The notes under the pieces are model-generated. The model was not told where the DNA came from. It made no database searches and was given only the letters and a program-made list of their open reading frames with translations. The translations under genes and the position numbers were made by a program. From Blasia pusilla (taxonomy: Eukaryota; Marchantiophyta; Marchantiopsida; Blasiales), in the NCBI GenBank assembly GCA_050084515.1, contig CM114274.1:2046001-2110000 (forward strand): a DNA stretch of 64,000 bases, written 5' to 3'. Of the stretch, positions 45,618 through 58,008 are shown piece by piece; within the stretch, counting starts at the first letter, position 1; each line of letters opens with the position of its first letter.

Positions 45618-47171
45618 TTGCCCGATGATCGGTTGCTCCATAATTATAGCATCAATTTCTTTTGATAGGTGGGATGAATGCTGCGGGTCCCATGATCTGA
45701 TGTAGGGGCCTCTACTCTCCATATTCAAGCGGCACGTAACTGGGGATCCAGCTACAAGAAGTACTAGCCCCAGGAATTTCATGAACTGCATAGCATTCCT
45801 CCTACGGGTCTACTTCATACCATCCCTCTTCCCTTGAGGATTCTTCTTGCATCCAACGTAAGTCTCCCTGCAATGGACACTCCGACACTGTATGCCCTTG
45901 AATCCCACAAGCACTGCACCATATGTTAGGAAGCATAAGACCTGGCCTTCTTCGAGGTTCTTTTTGGGCTGCCAAGTGTACCTTTAGTTTGGCCATTTTC
46001 TTTGTCAATTCAGTGATGGCGGATTTATCCCCATCCTTCTTAGTCTTACGGGCAGGACTAACAGACTTGTGGCTCTCTCTCTTCGCGCTTTGGTCCTTAC
46101 GCCCCTTTCCCAAAGACGAAGACCGTCTTGGGCATCTTGATTTCTTCTTCTTCTTGCCTTTGGAGTCTTCCTCGGACTCTGAGTCTTTGATGCTAGTGTT
46201 GCGTGCTGAGGTATCCGAAGAGTCAGAAGAAGGCAAAGACTCCTTTGATGAAGAGATTGTCCGCTTCCTATGATGTCTCTTCCTCCGCGTCCGCCTGGAC
46301 TTCTTTGAGGGATTGTAAGCTTTTGCATAGGCGATGACATTTGCTAATGAGTCACGCTGCCCCCTATGACAATAGCAATCCATCTCCTTCGATAAACCCG
46401 ACTCATACCAATCCACCAACTGTGGCATAGTGGTGTGCTCCTGCTTACGAGCCAAGCTGCAAAACCTTTGAGTGTACTCTCTCAAAGTCTCCTTCTTTTT
46501 TTTAAGATCACAAATCTTTGTAAGCAGGTGATCATCAAATTCTAGGTCTTGGAACTCATGAAGGAATGCCTTATGTAGGGTCTTCCACGTTTCCAAGTGC
46601 TCCGCGTTCATCCCCTCATACCACTGACGGACACGCTTCTTTAAGAGTCTGGGAAAGACCCTAAGAAGATCTTCCTCTGATCCTTCTCCATTTGCTTTTG
46701 CTACATGGGTAAACTCCAGAATATAGTCATCCCCATCATCTCTCTTGATTCCTGCGAAGGTGGGATATCTCAGTAGCGAATTGCGTGGTTGTGCCATCGG
46801 CGCTTTGCTGTCTTCGCTACTAAGAGGACTTCCGCCACCTTATGGAAAAGGCACCTCCCGGGTGGTACTGTTATCCTTCTCTTTATCTTAGCTGTGGTGG
46901 TAAGACTAATCCCACTCCTTTGTTGGGTCGGGCTTTGGTGGTGAATCAGGCGGCGTAGGCAACTTCCTCCTGTCTCGTCTTCGCCCAGTAGGCTTTGGAG
47001 GAAGAGGGAAAGGGTTCTTCGCAAGTGTTCGTGGCGGTCTCCATGCACTTTGCTCTTCTCTTTCTCTTTTTTGTTGCTCGAATCTTTTCTCTCGTGTTTC
47101 AATGCTTCTTTCCCAATCCATCCAAAACTTCCCAAGATTTTAAACGCCTGACCCCGCACACAAGGCTCCAC

Positions 47172-47399
47172 TCCATGGGAACGAAGATTCTTCGGATTGT
47201 GGAGAACTGCTAAACAAGCATAATTGGTGGAAAACGGCTCTCACACACACACCACCATCATGGAGAACCAAATTTACAATGAAAGAAATTGAGTGGAGGC
47301 AACCCTAACCCTACCCCTACCCTTAAGCATAGTCTCGAGTTAGATTAACTCTGATTAACTAACCCTAGTTAAGATAATCGTGCTTAACTGACTAACCAA
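47172..47399. other. Unassigned spacer between Ty3 gag and Copia remnant
   Basis: Contains CAACCCTAACCCTACCCCTA near 47300 (telomere-like by chance or by descent, only two to four imperfect units) and AACTAACCCTAG words. A weak TGG-start stretch on minus near 47175 might be a decayed primer site. No gene recognised. Confidence 0.3.
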
Positions 47400-47728
47400 G
47401 ATTAAGCTTCCCTACTTCGTGTGAGTACCAAATGTAGCAGTTCAGGTGTCTCATGAGCTTGATTGTAACTCAAAAACATCTCAAACTAATCTCTAGACAA
47501 TGCCTTTGTAAAGATGTCAGCAATTTACTGATCTATACCTAAATACACAAGATCAATTTCTCCTGCAAGCACTTTCTCTCTGATAAAATGATAGTGCACC
47601 TCAACATGCTTTGTACAAGTATGATATACAAGGTTATTAGCAAGCTTGATACTATTAATATTGTCTGCATATATTACACTAGGTCCTAAGTTACTAACAC
47701 CAATCTCAACAAGTAATCGATGAAGCCA
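47400..47728 (-). pseudogene. Copia (Ty1-type) RNase H 3' fragment
   Basis: The minus strand reads WLHRLLVEIGVSNLGPSVIY, ADNINSIKLANNLVYHTCTK, VEVHYHFIREKVLAGEIDLV and then, after a stop near 47527, IADIFTKALSRD. This is the characteristic end of Copia polyproteins. It is cut on its 5' side at 47728 by the terminus of copy D. Confidence 0.8.
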
Positions 47729-47785
47729 AGGAGCGGTAAGAGGAGAGGAAGAGAGGAGAGAGGAGAGAGGAGCCAGGAAACTACC
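47729..47785 (+). repeat. Terminal inverted repeat of copy D
   Basis: AAGGAGCGGTAAGAGGAGAG followed by GAAGAGAGGAGAGAGG units. It is the same terminus (read outward) as at 16612, 31838 and 38458, all on the transposase side. Confidence 0.7.
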
Positions 47786-48146
47786 TTCAACCCAAAGAGA
47801 TACTTTTTTTAAGAGAGTTTCCTGTGATTTGAAGAGAGTTTCCCTTGGGTTGAAGAGAGGAAACTTTTTGTGTGAATTTTTTTGCACTTTTGTTCTCAGT
47901 GCTTAGGCACTCCCACACATTTTTTTCCTCTTCCACATTTTGGCAACCCGTCAAAATCCGACGGGTTGCAATTTGCACAAAATTTTAAAAACTGAAAAAT
48001 CATTGGAATCATAAATGTGGAACAAATCACTTTTTCCATCCAAGGTCTGGAAAAAATCTATCATTTGCCTTGGGCTGAATAGAGTTCAAGCTCAAAGTGA
48101 AGGTTTTGGAAAATGAAACTACAATCTAAGACCTCATTTTGCATCC

Positions 48147-51100
48147 TCAAAGTGGTTTGTTTAAAATACTTCGCACTTCTTTGAGGGACAAAATTGGTTG
48201 GTGGATTCCTACTCCTACCTCCGACTCCCTTAAAACTACAAGCAACACATAATACATGTGGTAACAAGGGAAATACCTTTTCCCACTTGTGTCTCTTTGG
48301 ACAAAGTCATCACAGGAACATGTGGGAAAGCAATAGATTTGCACCACATACACCCCTATGACACTTGAATTTATAGTGTTGTTCCTGACCCAATACATAC
48401 TTCCTATTCCATTGCCACTCTGGACATCTTTTGTGGCGATGATTTCCATGTTTGCCTCCCGAGCCGATGCGATTCGCTTTGCTCTCTCCACCGTTGGCCT
48501 ACACATTATGTTTCTCTTCACCCCATTTTTACATTCAAACAAAAATAGTGGATTGAGATCATCCACCTTCTTCGGGTACATGTTGACATCAATCTTTGGT
48601 TAAATACAAAATACGAAGGTCTTTGTAATGCAAACATGCTCCGAACTTCCTCCGTCTACGAGTATGAAACCGGCACTTGTAAGATTGTCCACTTCGTCCT
48701 GAGTGCAATTCTTACCTGCGGCAATGGGCCAAATCGTGGGGGTATTCCCTAGAGCTCCAATGGCAGTCGGATAAGACTTTCAAAAAGCGCAGTATTCATT
48801 TGGGCAGAAGAAATACTTCAATTGATCCCGAGTCCTCGTGAAACGATCAAAGGTTTTGAGTCCCCAAAATCCAGGCAGTGGTCGTCTAGTCCTTGTACAA
48901 TTCTTATTTAGGAAAGTGCCGCATGCTCTCCAAATGCCATCAGATCGTGCCCTACAAGTGGGTCCATGTCCAGGGTTGCTCCGAGATATATGCCACCTTT
49001 TGAGGTTGCAATCCACCTCAATGACCGGAATCCCATTCTGTTGAACCACCCCAGCGAGCAGATGTTGCGAATTTCCAACAACGGAGGGCTTTTGAAATAA
49101 AACCTTCACTGATTTTGGAGAAGTTACTGCATCACGGATTTGGGAGCAGTCCGAGGTCTCCAAATACCTGGGCGGCATAATTTCTTCATCCAAATCAATC
49201 ACCGGGTTTGTTCCTCGATGCTTCCTCTTCACTTGCCTGAAGTCAAGATACTTATCTGGTCTCCACGAGTCTCGCTCGGACTGCTCTACCACCATCTGTA
49301 TGGGACGTCTTGAAACGCGCCCACGAATGTCCCCACCAATGTGGACATCTTGCTCAAGGGAAGTTCCTGCTACGCACCGATTGAAGGCTTCCTCATAGAG
49401 TTTTTCATCATCAGATCTCACAACCGCCCTGACATAGAGCTTGTAAATCGAAGGCCCCCTTCCTATTGTTATGCCTTTTGTGAGGAAGATATGGGATGCT
49501 GCAGATTGTAGCATTGCTCTTGCCTGGTCTTGTTGGCATGCCTCCACAAGTGAAATTCTTTGGCATGCTTGTGACGACCTCAGGAGAAATGAACACTTTT
49601 TGCTCCACTTGTGTTGGGACAGAGGGCATTTTCATGAATGTTCAATCCCTGCAACGACGACAATGTGAGAAGGGAACGAAAATAACACTATGAGCAAAGA
49701 AAAAAGCTACATGTCGGAACCAGACGGGTTGCAAGTCGTAGGCATCCCATGAATGACTCTCTGACCCGTTGGTTTCCGACATGTTGCAACATCCAAGAAC
49801 CACCTACTGCAACCTGTCGGATTCAGACGGGTTGCAAGTAACTTTGGCCACTCCGGGCTGGAAGATCTAAGTGCAAGTCATCGGAATCCGACGGGTCGCG
49901 CAAGGATTTTCCAGCCTCCGACTTGAAACGGGTTGCTAGTCAAAGACATCCCTGGAATGTCCCAGTAACCTTTTACTACAACCTAGGATGCAGGAACCTG
50001 CTACTCCAACCCCGTTGGAATCGGACGGATTGTGAGAAGCAGGCCTGTCCACTCTCGAAAATCCTAGTGTAACCTGTCGGATTCCGTTGGCTTGCAAGAA
50101 GTGTCCACACACGAAGCTTTGCAAATATTGGAATTTGACAGGTTCCAGTTAACTTGAACAGATGCAACGTGTTTGGATGCGACTTGGAGACAGCCGCAAC
50201 CTGTTTGAATGCAAGGAGTCGCATACAGACGCAACTACTTTTTGTCCGACACATTGCAGACAAACGCAAGTTGTCGGAATCCAACGAGTTGCAGACCGAG
50301 TAACTCGCAGCGTTGCGGCTTGCAACCTGTCCGGGTCAAACTATTTGCAGGCCTTGTATACATGCAACTTGCAACTCGTCAGGATTCGACATGTTGCACA
50401 CTCATGCAACCAGTCGGGTTTTGACAGGTTGCACAAATATTCCTCGTGCATGATATCGCGCTCCAACGGATAACACAAACATTCTTGATGCAACCCGTCG
50501 GTTTCCGACTGGTTGCACACTCAGGCAACTCGTTGTATCCGACGGGTTGCTTGGTTTCTTCGGTTTGAAATCCCTATGGTGCCTACGCTTCTCAACTTGA
50601 GCTGCAACTTTTCAAACAATTCTCTATATGAGCTCGACAGGACAAAATACTGAACTCACCTGCCGCATGAAGTTTCCCCATTATCTCATTCGTATAGTCC
50701 ACCAACTGAGCCAAGAGCACAACTCTTTGTACTTCCCCTCAATTGCATACTTCCTCCACCACCCGTGTAGTTCTTCTTGGCACTCCATGGTCTGTTTCAA
50801 GGTTTTGCTGTCCTTACAGCGTTGGAGTAGAGTGACATGCTCTCTCCTCTTATTCTCCTTGATGCAAAATTTGGTTTACCGGGTTACAGACTGTTGCCAA
50901 GGAAACCATCCGACCTTTCCCTCTCTAGTTGAACCTCTCCATCCCAGAACACTTCCCTGATAGCAATCCACCTAGGTTGTGCATTGTCCGCCATGAATCC
51001 ATAAATTTCCGAAGGTGTCCTTTTATTTTCCTTCACCATCTCCAATAAGAGCAACCAACACATCTTCAAACTGCCAACGTCTTAAGCTTTTACCTCACAG

Positions 51101-52674
51101 ACAAATATAGTTTTGAGCCCCTTCTCCACATGGTCATAAACGTGAGCACCCATGGTCAACCATCCATTCAACACTTTGTAGCAAATATCAAAGCTTACCC
51201 AGCTGCCGTAAAGATCTCCCTCTTCCCTCATTCGATCTATAAGATCGAGGCCACTGGACGGCCCTCTTGTTGACAATTTGAAGACATAAGCCCTGGATCC
51301 TTCGCCTCCATGGCCCATGAACTGCCATCTCTGAATAAATGGAAATTTGGAGTTGGCCTTGATTTTGGCAATGGCATCCATTTCGGCCGTCTTTCCATCC
51401 AGTACCCGAAATACGTAGCAAATTCGGAAGCATTCAGGATCAGCGAGAAATGCGAGATTTTCCCAAAGTTGTTTCTCCTCAAGAGCCGTGATCTTGCCCT
51501 ACCCAGGGATTCCAAGCAGTTGTTCACAAATTTGTGATGTTGTTGTTAACTTGATTACTCCGGGCTTTGATCCTAGAGAGTTTCTATATATCTCAGCCAC
51601 TTTCTTTGCCACATCCTCCTTGATGTGTCTTTGAATTGCACCAGTAACAAGATGAATGTGGGAGCCAACATGAACAGCCAGCCTTGTGTACTCGAACGTA
51701 GAACTGAAGTCATGCACAATGAAAAATATGTATGCAGGACACGCTCCAACGCAGAAAGGGGATGCCTGACAATGAGGACATTGATGGCCTCCCGGCAATA
51801 TGGTCGCACCGACCTCATATGGAGTTTCTGCATTCTTAGGGGGGAATTGCGACGTATTGACTCGCCCATTGCACTCTAGATACGAGCATGTCGGACTTCT
51901 TTACTCCAGGGCTCCAACACATTGGCGGCGAGAAATAATCCAAGGATCATCTGGAATTGAAGCACTAGTCCGCTGAAGCCTGCACCATCGATGACAATCA
52001 GACTTTCTGTCCATACCCTTCAAGCGTTCTCCATCTTTCTTTTGAGCAAGACCAGCAAGTGGAGGCAACTCAAAAATGCAATTACCATCGTACGTGGGCG
52101 GGAGCTTGTCCACAAGAATGTGCTTGAACATTTTAAAGGGAAAAGTAGACAGAAAACTATTGCCTGATACTCGCAAGAGGAACGAGTAGGCAGACAGAGG
52201 ACCCGGTTGGTGTCCAACAATTCCACTAAGATTGACCACATCCAAAATGTCTTGAGGAAGTACAACATTGTTACCAAAGTATGAAGTTGGAGTCAATGCC
52301 AGATCTACTGAGCTTGGAATGGCAAACATAGAGCTTGGTGCAATAGGAAATTCCGGACCATCTACTTGGGAAATAGAGGAATTCAGAGGCAAGCCATAAA
52401 CTCTGTATTGACCATTTTTTTGAGGTAGGAGATTCCATACTTTACGGTATGCTTTCATTGGCTGGACTATCTCACCTACAACATCCTGTGTACCGTCCAC
52501 CCTAACATCCTTGGAAACAAAGATTGTTCCAATTTGGAGAAGAAATGGCACTAAGAGGAAATTTTCATCCACTGGTATGAAAGATTCACGAGCTTGCGGT
52601 CGAACAATTTCTGATTGAGGAAGGGCCGCTAGATGACTGCCATAAGTGTGTTTCACATAATTATCCATTCCCAA
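48147..52674 (-). pseudogene. SWIM zinc-finger transposase, copy D
   Basis: Exon 1 (52674-50660) opens with an intact 257-codon frame (MGMDNYVKHTYGSHLAALPQ ... DDPWIISRRQCVGALE), broken near 51900. Then come CSYLECNGRVNTSQF..., CPHCQASPFCVGACPAYIFF and HVGSHIHLV. The core has VSFDICYKVLNGWLTMGAHV (Asp), GFMADNAQPRWIAIREVFW (Asp) and a candidate Glu in MECQEEL. Intron 50659-49649 has canonical ends. Exon 2 (49648-48147) includes PVIEVDCNLKRWHISRSNPG, a long frame to 48780, and SWIM CSCDDFVQRDTSGKR...CYHM (48315-48255, His kept). Breaks are few: near 51900, 51490-51380, 51070, 50884, 49600 and 48780-48600. Confidence 0.7.
49649..50659 (-). repeat. Transposase intron with about 16 palindromes, copy D
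   Basis: The longest version of this intron. Palindromes and half-decayed palindromes are spread over 49710-50550, for example around 49815-49842 and 50489-50516. Several carry TG/CA changes at CpG sites. Confidence 0.7.
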
Positions 52675-52679
52675 ATGAT

Positions 52680-53703
52680 TCCACCGGGTGGAGAATAAGA
52701 ATGAGAATAAGAATGAGAATGTTTAATTTATAGTGAATAGTGACCGTTATTCTCCTGACAAAATTCGACTGAGAAGATGCTCTTTGGTAGGTGAGATTTT
52801 ATGACAGAATGGATTCAATCCTATTGCAACCTATCAGAGTCCGACGGGTTGCAAAATTTGGGACTCAGACATGTGGGTTGCAAAGCCACGGAGTACCATC
52901 TTCTGTAAGAGTCCGAGTGCAACTTGCAACCCGTCGGAGTCCATTGGGTTGGTACCCCCTCCCTGTCTAACTTGTGTGATTGGAGTCGGGATCGAGATAC
53001 GAGCGATCGCATGGATTTGCAACGGCAACCCGTTGGGAACTGCAGAAGGCACCTAACCTTGCTTTCCCTTTTGGATCTCGCATCGATTTCTCTTGTCCAA
53101 TGAACCGTGCAAACCGTGAGTGCAGTTTTGCCGTATGGTGGGAAGTGTCCAACCTAGGGTAGACCTTGTAACCCATCGGAGGACAACCGCTTGCCTCAGG
53201 ACTATGCTTTATCGCATTGTTACCCAAGGATAAGGAAAGCGTGCAACCCGTCGGTCTCCGAGGGGTTGCGTGGGTACCTCGCCTTGTCATCCCAATATGA
53301 GGGAAGCGTGCAGCCCGCTGGTTTCCGACGGGTTGCGCGGGTACCTCGCCTTGTTACCCCAAGACGGGGGAAGCGTGCAACCTGTCAGTCTCCGACGGGT
53401 TGCACGGGTATCTCACCTTGTTACCCCAAGATGGAGGAAGCGTGCAACCCGTCAATCTTCGACAGGTTGGCTAGGTACCTTGCCTTGTTACCCAAGGACG
53501 AGGGATGCGTGCAACCCGTCGATCTCGGACAGGTTGCCTTGGTAACGCGCCCTACATCCCCAAGACGAGGGAAGCGTGCAACCCATCGGAGACCCACGGG
53601 TTTCCCGAGTTCCCACGTGCAAAGTTCCATAACGGCCGACACGTTGCCGTCGGTACGACCCAACAACCCAACGGTGAGCTCAACGGCTCGAAAAGTATAA
53701 AAG
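52680..53703. promoter_or_regulatory. Divergent promoter region, copy D
   Basis: The most intact bidirectional promoter. The transposase TATA (minus TATAAATT, 52732-52725) lies about 55 bp from the ATG behind a GAGAAT tract. The partner TATA (TATAAAAG, 53696-53703) lies about 330 bp before the ATG at 54035. Between them are palindromes at 52825-52950 and the 67-bp tandem array. Confidence 0.65.
53243..53610. repeat. Tandem 67-bp palindrome array, copy D
   Basis: Palindrome starts at 53243, 53310, 53377, 53444, 53511 and 53578 are exactly 67 bp apart. The unit spacer contains CTCGCCTTGTTACCCCAAGA and GGAAGCGTGCAACC. The exact period argues for recent amplification or selection on spacing. Confidence 0.9.
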
Positions 53704-54034
53704 GCCGAGGTTTTGATCATTTCCGATTTTCATTTCATGATTTCATGTGCTCTTCCTCGTAGCAATTGGCATTACCTTTCCGCTGCCAAACTCGGGGGGG
53801 GGAAACTTAGTTACATCACCACTTCGCTGGAAGGTGACGACGATCTAGCACCCGACGCTTTGAGGGTTCAATTTTGGCAAGCCCATCCGCTGGAGGGTCA
53901 CGGCGCTTCATCACGAAAAGCTAAGAGAGTTGGGTTTAGGGTCACGGCGCTTCATCACGAAACGCTTTGAGGGATCTATCGTGCACAGGAGCAAATTAGA
54001 CTGTCGAGGAGGAAGAACTGACCCAACATGCACC

Positions 54035-57000
54035 ATGACGAGAAAGAAAACACAAGCAACCAAGGTAGGGAGCATCACTCCCAAGTCCATCATGACTCCG
54101 ACGTCACCATCTCCAGGTCCTCGTTTGGCAAATTAGATAAGGCAGCAAGAAATAGAGGAGCGGGAAAGGGAAGCAGATATGCACAAGCAGGAGGTTCTAG
54201 CAAAATGTGTTCTGGAGGAGCTCGCTAAGAAAAATACCAAGGCTGAGGCATTGAAGGCCTTAAAGAAAAGAGTCGTGGACAAGAAACGCGAGAAGAAGCG
54301 TCTTGACGCCTCTGTGAGGAGAGCAGAATTGGCGAAAGGTCCAAGGGAAAAAGCAATCGCCATTGAAGAAAGCCCTGCCCATCCTACAGAGAGTCTTGAG
54401 ATGCAAGAAATGTCTCCAATGAGGTCTGGGGACGCCATGAATCTAAAATTGGCTGAGGAAACCGCCGAAGTTTAAGTGACAGACGATGAGGTCATAAGGA
54501 GAGCAAGTGTGGAAATGGTGGACATCTCTGAAGAAGCAGGAGAAGAATCTTCGTCTTCTTTGAGCCCTGTAGAAGAAATCGACCTTTGTCGGATCGATGA
54601 GTTTCCCGTAGACTTGCCAGCTCTTGTCCCAGAGCAGCTGGCAGGCCTAGACACCGACCCAATCTTTGACCGGATAAGAAAAAAATGAGTTATGTGAAGG
54701 CTTATTATGCAATTCATTGGCAAAACACTGTATTTTATTGACCTGGTCCCCATTGTGGGAGGTTGTTAAGCAGATGGCATTGATGGAGGGCCAGAATGCC
54801 CCAAGAATTCCACTCTGTCAATTGCGGATAATGGAGTACGTCTGCAAAATTCAGTCGGAGGAGGACATGGCAAAGCTCAAACAGTCGGCAGCGACTGCAT
54901 CCTACGTCGACAGCTTCCCTCTGTTCTATGTTCAGCCTTATGATGAACATGGAACCCAAGCACTGATGACGGAAGAGGACTTGGAGGCGCTGGATACTTT
55001 CCGGAGGATGAGAGATCAGGAGTTTAGAAGAGCGATTGAAGGAACCAAATTTTTCTGGATGCGGAACCTTTACTTCTTCATCTGGGATGGAAACCACAGG
55101 TACATGGCGTGGACGAAGTTTGCAGAGGAGCACCCAAATTCATTGGAGGTGCATTTTTGCGTGAAGGCAGTCGTGCTCCATCCATTTCCTCATCACATGG
55201 CAACGGTGGAAATGGCAATGTATGCGATGAATACGTAAGTTTCCTCTTCCTTAAGTTTGATTGCTTCAACCCATCGGAGTCAGACGGGTTGAATAATTGG
55301 AAAGCTTAAAGATGGGCAAGAATGATTTAAGTCTCTTGCCACCATCCTGTTTGTGGTCAATGTCATAGTAAAGCAAACCGTCAGAGTCCGACGGGTTGCT
55401 TGGTGGCCAAGCACCCCAGATTAATGCGGGATACTGAAGCCAGTCGAACATCGACGGGTGGAAAAATGACGGCATGATTTATTTGTTGTGCAATCCGTCA
55501 GACTCCGACGAGTTGCACAACGAGAGGTAACAAATCATCGGACGTCTAAAAGCAACTCGTCAGAGTCCTACGAGTTGCTGGACTGTCCAGTATTTTTTGA
55601 TACTTTTGGTCGAAAGCAACTCGGCGGACTCTGAGAGGTTGCATTTTCCCCCCCTAGGGTAGGTGGTGGGAGTACGAGAGCTTGCTTTTAGGTATCCAAT
55701 TCCAGCTTTACAAGGCATTGCGTAACAGACTCTGACGGGTTGATATGTGCAGTTTTTTTCTGAAAACTTGTCTTCGAATTGAAGTCATTCTATAACCCGT
55801 CGGAGTCCGATGAGTTGTAACCAACGACTAAATCGGTTGGACCAGAAAGTCACGAAAAGAGAGTGCGACCCTTCAGACTCCAATGGGTTGCAATTCTCTC
55901 TAAAAATTTGAAGAGTGTTGCAATAAGTGTAACACAAAGATACGTGTTGCGACCTATCGAACTCCGACGGGTTGCAACATTTATCTCTGTGCTACCATTT
56001 CGACCCCCATGGGTTGACAGAATTGCTACCCATCGAAGTCTGACGGGTTGCAAGAACCCGATAGGTTGCAATATTCTTACCTTGTGTTTGGATGTGCAGG
56101 ATTGTATCCGAAGGAACATCACCCACCATTGGATCTAGGATTGCGACAGGGTGAAGAAGGTGCTTACGACTAACCTGGCAGAGTACAAGGGATTCTTGGG
56201 CGACGGTCTGGTAAATGAGATGCTCGCGAAGGGAGCTCAAATAAAAAAGAAGACTTGGGAAAATACCTTCATTTCCCAAGATGCATCCGTCACAATCCTA
56301 TGTTGGTCCAAGATCCAAGCCACCAAGAAGAGTGCTTCGTTGGAACTGGAGCGAAGGGAGAACATGTATGCGTTGGTGCGCAAAGTTTATTCAGGCTATC
56401 GTATCTGCAGCTACAAAGTACACTGCAAGCAAGATACAACGTTACATTGCGATTCTCAACCCCGAACTTGGCCCGGAGTTTTACAAGGAGCTCAAGGCGA
56501 TAATCAAGCGCCAGCGGAAGAGAGACAAAGATCCACAAGGTCAGATCGGCGAGAAAGTGTCTCTGGACCGCGTGCACAGATTTGTGTTGTTTGAGATATC
56601 CGAGTTTAGGCGAATCCGATTGATGAAAGTGAAAATAAGTCTCGAGGGCACTGAGGCCCAAAAGCAGGGGGCACACCATCCTCTAGGAGTGTCAGATCCA
56701 ATGATCTCCCATTGGCTATGGGAATGGTCATTCTGGGACACGTTACACCTTTAGGGGAAGTCCATGCTCGTGGGTCTTCAAGGAGAGCTAAAGAAGATTG
56801 AGCCAGTTCCAGAGGAAGCAAACCTAGAGGCTACAGAAGATTTTGAACTCTGGCTTGATGACATCAGAGATAAGCCCATGAGAAACCCAGGATTCATGAT
56901 GATGTTCAAGAATCACATCCTCCCTCAAGCAGACCTAGATGAGGAAATTTACGCCAAAAATGGGATTTTGCAAAGAAGAAGCGGGATCTTCAAGACTAGG

Positions 57001-58008
57001 CGGCCGAGTCATCTCGACAAAGAGCTGCACATCAAATGGTGTACATGTACCTCATCAATTGTAAGAATGCAGGTACATGGCAAAAATTACCGGCAGCCTG
57101 CAAATTGTGGGCTTCTTCGCCTGATGGAGAGGCATTCTCGATGTATGACATGGAGATGGGACAAGGCATGTCCGACTGGGAGGTTAAAAATTGTCCAATT
57201 TGGCTGGACTTCAACGACCCAGAGGACATTACAGAAAAAAATCTACGTGTGGTGTATGATGCAGTGGTTGCAGGTAAGGACGACATTCCGAACTTCGTGC
57301 AATCTGACGATTTTTTGGAGGGAGATGCAAAGGAGCAAGCCCTTGAGACAACGGAGTTGGTGGGCAAGGTCGTCACCGCCAAAGACAAATCCACAGCGAG
57401 TTTGAGGAAGGCGAGGGGATCGAGGAATTCTGAGGCGGAGTCTTCATGAAAAGAGGCTGAGTCCTCAAGGCGAGAGGCAGAATCGTCTGGACAAGCGGGG
57501 CAAGAGGGCTTGACCAGATCCTTGTCCAAGAAAACTCTTGTGGAGTTTTCTTGGACAAATGTCCTTGTTCACTTGACTCATCTTGTCGATGAGCGTCAGA
57601 GTTTCAATTCTCAGGAGTCGACACCTGCCATCGACAAATTGACCGTGCTGGGAAGAAAACTCCTTCGAAATGGGCACGCCCCTTGGACGGTGCATGGGGT
57701 GGTTGAGGAGGTGGCGGTGGACCTCCTCATTGCAGATTTTCCTTCAAGGTTTTGCTTGTGAGACAACAATCATCGACATCATCCCCTGCATGGAATGTCG
57801 CCGTCAGACGACCACATCGCTACCGTTATTATTCTCTTTTGCCAACTCGTATGTGAGTGACAAGGGTTGTTTCTTGGTCCTCATTGGAGGCAGCGAAGAC
57901 GAGCTCTTCAACCTTCAGTGCGTGAAGAGGTCGTAGAAGTGGAGGACGGCGCAATCATGGGTAATTAAAAATGAATATCCACTCCGATCGGCGACGAGTC
58001 AAGTTTGG
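54035..58008 (+). pseudogene. ParB-like/beta-class methyltransferase-like partner gene, copy D
   Basis: Exon 1 (54035 to about 54672) encodes the coiled coil; one TAG lies near 54136 and a TAA near 54474. Exon 2 (54762-55234) is open throughout and gives the best ParB-like segment: FYVQPYDEHGTQALMTEED, FFIWDGNHRYMAWTKFAEE, HFCVKAVVLHPFPHHMATVE. Exon 3 (56100-58008) has GFLGDGLVNEMLAKGAQIKK, NPELGPEFYKELKAIIKRQR, FELWLDDIRDKPMRNPGF, NCPIWLDFNDPED, and the motif IV-like ADFPSRF (near 57735). It is broken near 56370, 56752, 56985 and 57447, and about 200 bp of the linker near 57540 is missing relative to copies A and C. Exon 4 is not in the window. Role unknown; see the element-level finding. 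Confidence 0.6.
55235..56099 (+). repeat. Partner-gene intron 2 with about 16 palindromes, copy D
   Basis: Donor GTAAGTTTCC and acceptor GGATGTGCAG. Palindromes spaced 40-70 bp, colinear with the intron of copy C, so most predate the split of the copies. Two further palindrome remnants lie in intron 3 (58048-58112) before the LTR. Confidence 0.75.

Larger units (their letters stand above)
43635..47121 (-). pseudogene. gag of the minus-strand Ty3-type element, interrupted by a solo LTR
   Basis: The N-terminal basic Pro-rich part (47121-46906) is followed by a 331-codon open frame 46797-45802: gag domain RNSLLRYPTFAGIKRDDGDD, REYTQRFCSLARKQEH, Ser-rich linker, and first knuckle CSACGIQGHTVSEC. 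Downstream, YNYGATDHRA (45650-45618) is the start of the second knuckle, cut by the solo LTR and continued at 44341 (NNCRNPKRPVGLNPLCDNC). A 291-bp tandem duplication (43705-44286) follows in the linker before protease. The first frame is unusually well preserved for this window. Confidence 0.75.
38494..47171 (-). mobile_element. Minus-strand Ty3-type (Athila/Tat-like) retrotransposon, degraded
   Basis: The gene order on minus is gag (47121-43635), protease (43522-42921), reverse transcriptase/RNase H (42679-41083), integrase (41077-39870), then unidentified sequence. Same family as the elements at 7941 and 58146 by gag and pol similarity, but I find no LTR of that family at either edge. A solo LTR on the opposite strand is inserted in gag. 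The 3' limit next to copy C (38494) is where similarity to the partner gene ends and is approximate. Confidence 0.65.

Noticed and set aside
47296-47330. Telomere-like CCCTAA repeats
   Set aside because: Only a few imperfect units between retrotransposon remnants; too short and impure for an interstitial telomere tract.
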